64,000 nucleotides of DNA from Anaerolineae bacterium (GTDB taxonomy: Bacteria; Chloroflexota; Anaerolineae; Aggregatilineales; Phototrophicaceae): positions 1-64,000 of the forward strand of contig JALHNB010000014.1 in the NCBI GenBank assembly GCA_022843745.1, given 5' to 3'. Both the position numbers and the translations under genes were made by a program. Positions 44,380 through 51,871 of this stretch are shown here, piece after piece. The notes under the pieces were generated by a model that saw only the letters and a program-made list of their open reading frames with translations, was not told where the DNA came from and did not search any database. How positions within the stretch are numbered: position 1 is the first letter of the stretch; the number at the start of each line of letters is the position of its first letter.

Positions 44380-44811
44380 CTATATCACCTTCAGGCGATA
44401 TATAACCTCGTCCTCGTCTATCGTTCCCGTGTCCTCGAAACCCACGCCAATATACAGATTTTTCGCCGCGATATTTTCCGGCTCAAAGCTAATATAGATA
44501 GCCTCGCACATCGGCAGCATTTTCATGCGTTCAATCGTTTGCTCCATAATCGCGCGACCATAGCCTTTGCGCTGGTGATTTTTATCCACCATCAGCCGGA
44601 AAATGAGCTGCATATCTTTGCCTTCATAATGGTACTGCCCGTACATCACGAATCCGACGGGCGTATCACCCTCAAAAGCCCCTAGCGGCACAAGCTTCAA
44701 CTCCGGCTGATAATGCGCTTGTGTCAGCGAAAATGTATTTGGGGCTACGAAGTGCTTTTGATCGTCAGCGACTTGTAACTGAGTGATGGCAAACCAGTTG
44801 TCGTGATTCAT
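44380..44811 (-). CDS. GNAT acetyltransferase, paralogue B, possibly frameshifted at its 5' end
   Basis: A 143-residue paralogue of the next gene (MNHDNWFAITQL, PVGFVMYGQYHY, LMVDKNHQRKGYGRAIMEQ, NLYIGVGFEDTG). An upstream ATG at 44831 encodes MNITLRE in a frame off by one base. With one added base the protein would begin MNITLRE-MNHDNW and align without gaps to the paralogue's MATTLRA-ITKDNW. So the first seven codons appear lost through a single-base deletion, or it is a sequencing error. Confidence 0.8.
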   Translation of the reverse strand: MNHDNWFAITQLQVADDQKHFVAPNTFSLTQAHYQPELKLVPLGAFEGDTPVGFVMYGQYHYEGKDMQLIFRLMVDKNHQRKGYGRAIMEQTIERMKMLPMCEAIYISFEPENIAAKNLYIGVGFEDTGTIDEDEVIYRLKVI

Positions 44812-44847
44812 TCTCGCAGCGTAATATTCATGTCTAGATTTCAGCTC

Positions 44848-45843
44848 TCAATTCTTCCGAACTGTCGTCAGCAAGTCCTTGATGATGTCATCGGGGTTGA
44901 TGCCTTCCGCCAATCCCTCAAAATTGAGCAGGATACGATGCCGCAAAGCGCCTGTCGCAACGGATTGAATATCTTCAAATGACACGTTAAAGCGACCTTC
45001 CAGCAGCGCGTTCACTTTTGCGCCGATGATGAGCGCCTGCGCACCGCGTGGGCTTGCACCATAACGCACAAATTGGCGTACTTTGTCCGTCGCTGTAGGC
45101 TGGTCAGGGTGGGTCGCTACAATCACACGTGCCACATAATCGTTGATATGGCTGGCGACGGGCGTATTCAGCGCCAGCTTGCCCATGTTGATAACCTGTT
45201 TGCCATCGGCGACTTTGTGCGGCATCGGCACATCTGCGCCTGTCGTGCGTTCCAGAATATTGACGAGATCGCCAACTGTCGGGAATTCGACATTCACTTT
45301 GAACATAAAACGGTCAAGTTGGGCTTCTGGCAGGGGATATGTCCCCTCCATTTCAAGCGGATTTTGGGTCGCCAGCACAAAAAACGGCGGTTCAAGTTTG
45401 TAGCTGCGGTTGGCAACCGTGACAGTCTTTTCCTGCATGGCTTCCAGCAGGGCGGACTGTGTTTTTGGCGTGGCGCGGTTGATCTCATCTGCCAGGATCA
45501 GATTGGCAAAAACAGGCCCTTCGTGGAAGCGAAAGACGCGCCGCCCTTCTTCGGTCTCCTCCATAATATCGGTGCCGGTGATGTCCGACGGCATCAGGTC
45601 AGGCGTAAATTGGATACGGGCAAATTTCAGATCGAGCGCGTCAGCCATTGTGCGGATCAGCATCGTTTTGCCCAGGCCGGGGACACCTTCAAGGAGCGCG
45701 TGTCGTCCGGCGAGAATGCAAATCATCACACTGCGCACAACCTCATTCTGGCCGACGATCACGCGCATGACCTCGGCCTCAATTGCCTGCGCGATGCTGC
45801 TGAATTCTTCGAGTTTGATGTCCTGTACGGGTGCGTCTGTCAT
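44848..45843 (-). CDS. MoxR-family AAA+ ATPase
   Basis: A 331-residue ATPase: Walker A GVPGLGKT at residues 53-60, Walker B LILADEINRA, sensor LATQNPLEMEGTYPLPEAQLDRF, and the AAA lid with YGASPRGAQALI. MoxR ATPases remodel or insert cofactors into VWA-containing partners. I start at the ATG at 45843, with AAGGA seven bases upstream. It sits in the centre of the DUF58/VWA block. Confidence 0.95.
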   Translation of the reverse strand: MTDAPVQDIKLEEFSSIAQAIEAEVMRVIVGQNEVVRSVMICILAGRHALLEGVPGLGKTMLIRTMADALDLKFARIQFTPDLMPSDITGTDIMEETEEGRRVFRFHEGPVFANLILADEINRATPKTQSALLEAMQEKTVTVANRSYKLEPPFFVLATQNPLEMEGTYPLPEAQLDRFMFKVNVEFPTVGDLVNILERTTGADVPMPHKVADGKQVINMGKLALNTPVASHINDYVARVIVATHPDQPTATDKVRQFVRYGASPRGAQALIIGAKVNALLEGRFNVSFEDIQSVATGALRHRILLNFEGLAEGINPDDIIKDLLTTVRKN

Positions 45844-45857
45844 AAGATTTCCTTGTG

Positions 45858-46127
45858 TCAACCGGGTTGCAATTGTGGTTTTATGGTTGGGCGAATACCT
45901 CTTAACATGCCTTCGATTTCTAGCCCTTCGTCTAACTCTGTCCAGTAAACGGCATCTGGCAGTAGTTCAATCGACTTTTGTTGTTCGATATTTGCCTCAG
46001 CAAGCCAGGGATACCAGGATATAGGGGTTGAAATAACACGTTCATCTTCCAAAGTTACCCACAGTTTTTTATCGTGTATATCGACACCGATAGGGCGAAT
46101 AAACTTATATCGTTTGTGCTCAACCAT
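45858..46127 (-). CDS. DUF2442 protein
   Basis: An 89-residue protein with GVDIHDKKLWVTLEDERVIS and the DUF2442 C-terminal signature YWTELDEGLEIEGMLRG. It is preceded by GGAGGAG. It directly follows a DUF4160 gene; these two families are frequent neighbours and are suspected toxin-antitoxin-like pairs, though this has not been shown here. Its stop lies just before the MoxR gene. Confidence 0.85.
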   Translation of the reverse strand: MVEHKRYKFIRPIGVDIHDKKLWVTLEDERVISTPISWYPWLAEANIEQQKSIELLPDAVYWTELDEGLEIEGMLRGIRPTIKPQLQPG

Positions 46128-46128
46128 T

Positions 46129-46413
46129 TTACTTCTCCTCCTTACTTGGATTGTAAGGGATGTCTGGGTGCATAGCATTCCATAACTCGATTAGTTTCGC
46201 TCGGTAAGGTTTCAAAAGGTTACGAACGTCATTCAACTCACGATCACGAAAACCTGAGCTATCCATAACAGCCAGTTCTTCCGGCTCAAAATTGATACGC
46301 GCGATATTATCACTTTGATAAACGTGAACATGTGCAGGCAAATGATCGTTTGGAAACATAATTACAACTAAGCCATGTCGATTTTTCAGTTCAGGAAAGA
46401 GTTTTGGCGACAT
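46129..46413 (-). CDS. DUF4160 protein
   Basis: A 94-residue protein: LVVIMFPNDHLPAHVHVYQ and INFEPEELAV followed by RELNDVRNLLKPYRAKLIELWN, the DUF4160 pattern with its DH-x-PAHVHV core. Homology begins at the ATG at 46413, one base after the stop of the Gln-rich gene; the longer open frame upstream is a shadow. Its stop precedes the DUF2442 ATG by one base, so the pair is coupled. Confidence 0.85.
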   Translation of the reverse strand: MSPKLFPELKNRHGLVVIMFPNDHLPAHVHVYQSDNIARINFEPEELAVMDSSGFRDRELNDVRNLLKPYRAKLIELWNAMHPDIPYNPSKEEK

Positions 46414-46414
46414 T

Positions 46415-48328
46415 CTATCTTGGTTGGCTCTGTCCCGGCTCCAGCGATGTGAAATAATCGCGCACCACATCGCGCAGACCCAGTGGGATGTAATCACTTT
46501 CCAGGGAGCGATTCGCCTCTGTGAGATATTCACCGTAAACCTGATTGTAGGGTACGAGCGATTGTCCATCAGGATTTTGAGAAAATTCACCTTCTGTTGC
46601 TGGAATATCACTGGCATCCGGCTCTAAGAATATCTGCTCATCGCCTTCACCACCGACACGCTGTGGCGTATAGACCAGCGGCATTTCGCCTTCGCCTGTG
46701 CCATCTGGTTCGTTATCCTGTACACCTGTATTTGTGCTGCCCTGTGTACTGTTTTGATCACTGCCAGCGTCACCCTGGGTATCACCTGCGCCGCTGCCCT
46801 CACCGGGTTGCTGACTGCCAGATGGCTGGCTCTCACTGCTATTGTTGCCTTCCTGACCTTCGCCAGAAGAATCGGCTTGCATCTGGCTGGATTGACTTCC
46901 TGGTTGCCCCTGGTCGCCGGGCTGCTGACCAGACTGACCGGACTGACTCTGGGAATCGCCCGGCTGCTGACCCTCGCCCGGTTGTTGTCCTTGTTGGCCT
47001 GGCTGTTCGCTTTGCTGCTGAATTTCCTGTACACCTTCGCTGCCCTGCTGCTCGCCAGACTGCTGTTCGCCTGTTTGACTGTCGCTGGGCTGACTTTCCG
47101 ACGAACTTTGCTGATTTTGCGCGTTGGGCTGGCTGGATTGTGAAATCTGCTGGGCGGCGTTATTTAACTGCTGGGCGGCCTCGTTCATTTGCTGCGCCGA
47201 TGATGATTGCTGCTGCATTTCCTGCTGACCCTGCTGCATATTCTCGGCAGCCTGCTGCATCGCGTTTTGCGCAGCCTGCATATCGCCATTACGGAGTGCA
47301 TCAGCCGCTTCGCGTAAGGATTGTGCGGCCTGTGGGTTTGCGTCCTGAAGGGCTTCAGCGGCCTGGTCGAGCGCGTCAGCAGTCTCCATGCGCTCGGCCT
47401 CGCTCATGCCTTCCATATTTTGCTGCAATTGTTCTAAGGTCTGAATCGCATCCTGACCCTGCTGTCCCTGTTGAGACTGCTGTGGTGCATCCGCCATCTC
47501 GGAAAGTTCACGCAGCGCCTCGGCAGCCTGCTCCATACCCGCACGCTGGTCTTGAGCCGCTTGATCCATATTTTGCGCTTGTTCACGGAGTTCAGACTCG
47601 GCATCGGATAGCGCGGCGAAAGCTTCCTCCGGCTTGACTTCCGGTTCCGCAAGCTTTTCACTTGTTTTTTCAAGCTCCTGGAGCAGTTGGGCGCGTTCTT
47701 CGTCCGTCAAAGCAGGATCGGAAGCGATATTTTGAGTGATTTCGTTTACGGCAGTTCCGGCATCGGTGATCGCGATCTCGCCTTCTTTACCCTGATTTGC
47801 CGCTTCTGTTTGAGAATTGGGAAGCACTAGAAGCAAAAGAAAAATTCCTAGAATCCCCAATGCTCCCAGCCATGATCGCCAATCCCAGATAAACGGAATT
47901 TGGTCGTTCGCATTGACAACCCGCGCTTTTTCCCAGGCATCCTGAAGCTGAAAACTGGTCAATTCGTCGTTACTGCGAATCTGCCCCGCGATCAGTTCAA
48001 GAGCGGTAGAAGTGCGCTCGCCCAGGTTGAACATCACGTCAAAACTGCGAGCGGCTTCCAGATTGGAACGCGGCCTTAACCACACCACCAAGAGCATTGT
48101 CGCGATACCAAGCAGAACAGCCACAGCCGTAATCATCACGATCTGTTCATTCGCCAGAAAGGGGCGAGTGCGGGCAATCAAAAGCATCACAAGACCCAGA
48201 ATCAGGCCTGGGATGACACTGCGCGGCAGCCAGACGAGCGTTTTTTGCGCCCGCAAACGGCGATCCCACGCGCGAACAATGCCATTTAAAGCGTCATGTT
48301 GTTCCTGGAATGCAGTTTGTGTTGCCAT
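46415..48328 (-). CDS. Gln-rich coiled-coil membrane protein of the MoxR/VWA operon
   Basis: A 637-residue protein. Membrane helices lie near 35-55, 65-85 and 155-175. After them comes a long helical coiled-coil region (about 190-370), then a Gln/Ser/Gly/Pro low-complexity stretch (about 370-560), and a conserved-looking tail (PYNQVYGEYLTEAN ... LRDVVRDYF). The layout resembles DUF4175-type proteins found with MoxR/BatA genes. The start is ATG at 48328 with GAGG six bases before. The repeated CAG-rich DNA also creates long antisense open frames. Confidence 0.75.
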   Translation of the reverse strand: MATQTAFQEQHDALNGIVRAWDRRLRAQKTLVWLPRSVIPGLILGLVMLLIARTRPFLANEQIVMITAVAVLLGIATMLLVVWLRPRSNLEAARSFDVMFNLGERTSTALELIAGQIRSNDELTSFQLQDAWEKARVVNANDQIPFIWDWRSWLGALGILGIFLLLLVLPNSQTEAANQGKEGEIAITDAGTAVNEITQNIASDPALTDEERAQLLQELEKTSEKLAEPEVKPEEAFAALSDAESELREQAQNMDQAAQDQRAGMEQAAEALRELSEMADAPQQSQQGQQGQDAIQTLEQLQQNMEGMSEAERMETADALDQAAEALQDANPQAAQSLREAADALRNGDMQAAQNAMQQAAENMQQGQQEMQQQSSSAQQMNEAAQQLNNAAQQISQSSQPNAQNQQSSSESQPSDSQTGEQQSGEQQGSEGVQEIQQQSEQPGQQGQQPGEGQQPGDSQSQSGQSGQQPGDQGQPGSQSSQMQADSSGEGQEGNNSSESQPSGSQQPGEGSGAGDTQGDAGSDQNSTQGSTNTGVQDNEPDGTGEGEMPLVYTPQRVGGEGDEQIFLEPDASDIPATEGEFSQNPDGQSLVPYNQVYGEYLTEANRSLESDYIPLGLRDVVRDYFTSLEPGQSQPR

Positions 48329-48462
48329 CATTTGCCTCACATCTTATCAAGTGGAGACGGACGTTCGTTATCATGATACGGTATTCGTTATCATTACACG
48401 GCGTTCAGGAGGAATGTTCAGAGTTGGCGCTGATCCTGTTACACCGTTCGCCAATGTTTTCC

Positions 48463-49839
48463 TCATGCTTCGACCTTGCGCATCTGGCGCACCGCTAAAA
48501 CGATCAGGACGGTTGAAATGACCAGATAGGCAATCGAAAAGCTGATCCAGGGCGAAACCAGCGGAATGGTGCTGCCATCGCTGCTGAGTGTGACCGACCA
48601 AAAGCCGATGACCTGCCGATCCGTCAACAATTGCTGCGCCGTTAGCGCGGTTGCGACAGGATTCAGGCTGACCAGTATCAGACCAATGTAAATTAAAATG
48701 GATTCGACAACCGGGGAGCTGCTAACGCCTGACCCATAACCCGCTACCGCATTGACGAAAGCGTTCAGAAAGGGGAGGCTGAGAATGATGGGGATGCCAA
48801 ATGTAACCGCCAGCGCAATCGTATACGAGCGAATGCTGGCGGAGAGGGTGCGCGGCGTGATCGCCGAAAAATAGATGCCGACTGTTCCCAACGCAATCGC
48901 GGTGACAGCCAGGATGACAAACGAAAAGATGAGTTCGAGTTCGGTCACACCGCCGAATAGAAACGCGATACTTTGCAGCGGAATGGCGGAAAACAGCAGT
49001 AAAAGAATGTAACTGAGCGCCGATTCGAGCTTGCCAATGACAAACGACGGGCTGGCAAGAAGCGTTGTGCGCAGCAAATCATACGTCTGCCGTTCGCGTT
49101 CACCCGTGATCGCGCCTGCGGTAAATGCTGGAGCGATAAAAATAATCAATAGAAGTTCGACAGCCACCAGCCCAACGAATAACACGCGCCCGATTGATCC
49201 CGCAGAGGCCGAGCCACCTGCCTGTGCCAATGGGGTGTAAATCAGGTACAGCAGCGCCGTGAAGCCACTCATCAGGCCGAGATATATCGTCAGGACGATA
49301 AAAGCGCGAACCCCACGCATCCGCCCGCGCAGTTCCTTGAGCATGACCGGATTAATGCGAAAGGCGCGAACATCCCGACTAATGATGATACCACTCCACA
49401 CTGCCGCGATAATCGAGAAGATCGCTGGCGTGAAACCTAATAAAACAACCCCGACGATATTGACAGCGACCACAAGCCAGATCGCAGGCAGCGCCCAGAT
49501 TTCACGTGCCAGGATGCCGATCATGAGTACCAGAACCAGGCTGATGTCCACCAGAATCAGCAGGATGACGGTTGCTAATGCCGCGTCATCAGCGCTGGAA
49601 AAACGTCCAAGCAGGAGTGTGTGTAACGTTGTAAATAGATTGGGGATGATTTTTAAGCCGCCGAGGAATGCCAGCACGATCAGGATGATAGCGAGTGCGC
49701 CATTGGCGATAGCGCCCCAGCGCAGCACCGTCGCAGCACGTTCGAGCCGCTGTTCGCGCGGAGTCAGCGATTCTTCCGGTAGATCGATCCACTCCACTGG
49801 CGTTACATCCTGTGCCATACCGATAAACCTTTCAGCCAT
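48463..49839 (-). CDS. ABC-2 type transporter permease
   Basis: A 458-residue membrane protein with about 12 hydrophobic segments. The central segment VMLKELRGRMRGVRAFIVLTIY is the cytoplasmic elbow of ABC-2 permeases, and ITGERERQTYDLLRTTLLASP is the coupling helix motif. Its ATPase is encoded upstream at 50725, with small inserted genes between. The substrate is not evident. Confidence 0.88.
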   Translation of the reverse strand: MAERFIGMAQDVTPVEWIDLPEESLTPREQRLERAATVLRWGAIANGALAIILIVLAFLGGLKIIPNLFTTLHTLLLGRFSSADDAALATVILLILVDISLVLVLMIGILAREIWALPAIWLVVAVNIVGVVLLGFTPAIFSIIAAVWSGIIISRDVRAFRINPVMLKELRGRMRGVRAFIVLTIYLGLMSGFTALLYLIYTPLAQAGGSASAGSIGRVLFVGLVAVELLLIIFIAPAFTAGAITGERERQTYDLLRTTLLASPSFVIGKLESALSYILLLLFSAIPLQSIAFLFGGVTELELIFSFVILAVTAIALGTVGIYFSAITPRTLSASIRSYTIALAVTFGIPIILSLPFLNAFVNAVAGYGSGVSSSPVVESILIYIGLILVSLNPVATALTAQQLLTDRQVIGFWSVTLSSDGSTIPLVSPWISFSIAYLVISTVLIVLAVRQMRKVEA

Positions 49840-49845
49840 AACGAT

Positions 49846-49920
49846 AAAATCAGGCTATGTCGTGCGCCGTATCACCGAATATTCAAAAAATCGGGCTATG
49901 CCGTGCGCCGTATTACCGAA
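49846..49920 (-). repeat. 41-bp-period duplication of a CDS 3' end
   Basis: A 34-bp segment containing the last codons (SVIRRTA-stop) at 49887-49920 recurs at 49846-49879 with three transitions; the extra copy would read SVIRRTT-stop. Compare 18096 and 40552. Confidence 0.85.
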
Positions 49921-50243
49921 CATCCCATTGAATTGGCTTGCAGAAAATTGACGACGGCCTGGATTTCGGACTCTGAACAACCGAGCAGAATTTTTACTTC
50001 CGCGTCGTGCTTCATAAGATCAATAGTACATACAACAGCATTGGCGCTTTTCAGGGTATTTGAGCCAAGCCAGACATCAATCCCGCCGCCATCACTTGCC
50101 GTTGTGCCATCCAGATAGCCGTAATCCAATGGGTATATCATATCCGAATAACGGGGATGTGCCGAATTTTTGGGGCGGTCAATGATGATTGATGCATTGG
50201 TGACAAGCTGGTCGATGGCGTTCCAGAATGAGTCATCCGACAT
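49896..50243 (-). CDS. short inorganic-pyrophosphatase-like protein
   Basis: A 115-residue protein. IIIDRPKNSAHPRYSDMIYP followed by LDYGYLDGTTASDGGGIDVWLGS resembles the core of family I pyrophosphatases (RPKGSxHP, YPVNYGYI, DxxxxDV). It is much shorter than the canonical 160-200 residues, so catalysis is uncertain. It sits between the ABC ATPase and permease genes, one of the small insertions in the operon. Confidence 0.7.
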   Translation of the reverse strand: MSDDSFWNAIDQLVTNASIIIDRPKNSAHPRYSDMIYPLDYGYLDGTTASDGGGIDVWLGSNTLKSANAVVCTIDLMKHDAEVKILLGCSESEIQAVVNFLQANSMGCSVIRRTA

Positions 50244-50245
50244 TT

Positions 50246-50467
50246 TTAAGGGGCTGGAGCTTCTGCTGGCTCAACGACAATAGCAGCCCGCACAACTTCC
50301 ATGACGAAATCTTGTGCATCTAAAATTTCCAATAGGATGGGCGAGCCTTGATCGGTCATATGTAAAATGGTTTGACCAACTTGCTCCGCATGATCGACTT
50401 GACCTTTTTGATCGAACCAGATCATCAAAATGTCATCTTCCCGGTCATATCTCATCTTGTACTTCAT
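50246..50467 (-). CDS. DUF2283 protein
   Basis: A 73-residue protein: MRYDREDDILMIWFDQKG, then QTILHMTDQGSPILLEILDAQDF, the DUF2283 pattern. It overlaps the upstream DUF4258 gene by 23 bases and lies two bases ahead of the next gene. DUF4258-DUF2283 pairs behave like toxin-antitoxin candidates in other genomes; no activity can be shown here. Confidence 0.85.
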   Translation of the reverse strand: MKYKMRYDREDDILMIWFDQKGQVDHAEQVGQTILHMTDQGSPILLEILDAQDFVMEVVRAAIVVEPAEAPAP

Positions 50468-50714
50468 AACGATTTCTCCTAGCCGGGTAAAACGTGATTA
50501 CCAATATTCCTTCAGAATCCTCAACAAAGACTGCTCTCAAAAGATGATTTTTACTCACAATTTTTTGTGCAATTGGTGGATGGGTTGTCTGATCTACGGA
50601 CTCAGGATTCGTCACAGCATCAATAACCTGTTCTTTTGTGACTACAAAACCCATCTCTGCCAAATCTCCAAACTTTTGCTCAGCGTGTTTGGTAAAGCGA
50701 ATAGCTTTGCTCAT
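50445..50714 (-). CDS. DUF4258 protein
   Basis: An 89-residue protein: IRFTKHAEQKF near the start, VTKEQVIDAVTNPE, LRAVFVEDSEGILVITFYP at the end, as in DUF4258 and related RelE-like folds. It begins ten bases after the ABC ATPase stop and overlaps DUF2283, suggesting a two-gene cassette. Confidence 0.82.
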   Translation of the reverse strand: MSKAIRFTKHAEQKFGDLAEMGFVVTKEQVIDAVTNPESVDQTTHPPIAQKIVSKNHLLRAVFVEDSEGILVITFYPARRNRYEVQDEI

Positions 50715-50724
50715 GGAATTGGGC

Positions 50725-51681
50725 TTATGTCACGATGCCCTTTGTCACGCGCATGAACATCGACTCCAGGTCTTTGGTTTCTTCGCTGAAGCCGAGAATC
50801 GCAATTGCTGCGCCGTGTAATTTCTGGTTGACTGCTGCCACGCCATCATCATCCCCTGTGAAATCGATTCTCACGCGGGAACGTCCGGCTTTTGGCTCCA
50901 AAATCGTCACGTTGACGACATTTTCCATCTCAGCGACCAACGATTTCACCGCTTCGGCAGCTTCGTTGTCGCGTACCGTGACCATGATCTCGCGGTGCGG
51001 CATCAATTGAGCGCGCATCTCGTCCATGCTGCCCTGCACGACCATCTGGCCTGCTTCGACAATACCGATATGCGTACAAATTTCAGCGACATCCGCCAGA
51101 ATATGCGAGGAAAAAAATATCGTCTTGCCCATTTTTGCTAACTGCACCAGCAGTTCACGGATTTCTACACGCGCACGTGGGTCTAAACCGGAGGCAGGTT
51201 CATCGAGAATCAGGACGGCGGGGTCATGCGCCAGGGTGCGTGCCAGTGAAAGACGCTGCTTCATACCACGACTGAGCTTATCGACCATATCTTCGCGGCG
51301 GTGCGAAAGATCGACCAATTCCAGCAAATCTTCGATCAGGCGTTTGCGTTCACTTTCGGCAATATCGTAACAGGCGGCGAAAAAATCGAGATATTCCCAG
51401 ACGCGCATGTCGTCGTAAACGCCGAATTCATCGGGCATATAGCCAATCGCGCGGCGCACGGCACGTGGTTCATCGGTCACAGAATGTCCCGCGATCCAGG
51501 CCTTGCCATTTGTTGGACGTGTAAGCGTGGTCAGCATCCGCATCGTCGTGGTTTTGCCCGCGCCATTTGGCCCGACAAAGCCATAAATCGACCCCAGTGG
51601 CACTTCCAGTGACAGGCCGTTGACCGCCGAAAATTTGCCGTAGCGCTTAACAAGTTCTTTGGTTTCGATAATCAGACTCAT
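50725..51681 (-). CDS. ABC transporter ATP-binding protein
   Basis: A 318-residue ATPase: Walker A GPNGAGKTTT, Q-loop region, signature LSRGMKQRLSLARTL, Walker B VLILDEPASGLD and His in SSHILADV. A C-terminal domain of about 90 residues resembles those in ABC-2 exporters. It pairs with the permease at 48463. Confidence 0.93.
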   Translation of the reverse strand: MSLIIETKELVKRYGKFSAVNGLSLEVPLGSIYGFVGPNGAGKTTTMRMLTTLTRPTNGKAWIAGHSVTDEPRAVRRAIGYMPDEFGVYDDMRVWEYLDFFAACYDIAESERKRLIEDLLELVDLSHRREDMVDKLSRGMKQRLSLARTLAHDPAVLILDEPASGLDPRARVEIRELLVQLAKMGKTIFFSSHILADVAEICTHIGIVEAGQMVVQGSMDEMRAQLMPHREIMVTVRDNEAAEAVKSLVAEMENVVNVTILEPKAGRSRVRIDFTGDDDGVAAVNQKLHGAAIAILGFSEETKDLESMFMRVTKGIVT

Positions 51682-51714
51682 ATCCGTTAAACTCGCTTCC
51701 GCTGTTTCCGATAA

Positions 51715-51830
51715 GCTTTTAGTCGTTAGTCTCTAGTCATTAGCTTCCAGTCGTTAGTTTCTGGTTGTTACGTTTTGATCTTTAGCTATCGACTAAAGAC
51801 TATGGCCTAACGACTCATAGTATAAATCAA
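51715..51830. repeat. degenerate TAGTC/GTTAG low-complexity tract
   Basis: A run of variants of TTAGTCGTTAGTCTCTAGTC filling most of the gap between the two operon genes. Similar word-repeat tracts (AGCTGA-type) occur at 9078-9130 and 16625-16695. No gene is seen in it. Confidence 0.6.
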
Positions 51831-51871
51831 AATCCAGTCAAATAGACCAGCACAAATTATCGAGCGAGAAC

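Noticed and set aside
45073-45948. 291-codon forward frame opposite the MoxR gene
   Set aside because: Fully antisense to a clear AAA+ ATPase with Walker motifs.
46597-47637. Long forward open frame opposite the Gln-rich gene
   Set aside because: Produced by repeated CAG/CTG codons; composition is Arg/His/Ala-rich without any fold signature.
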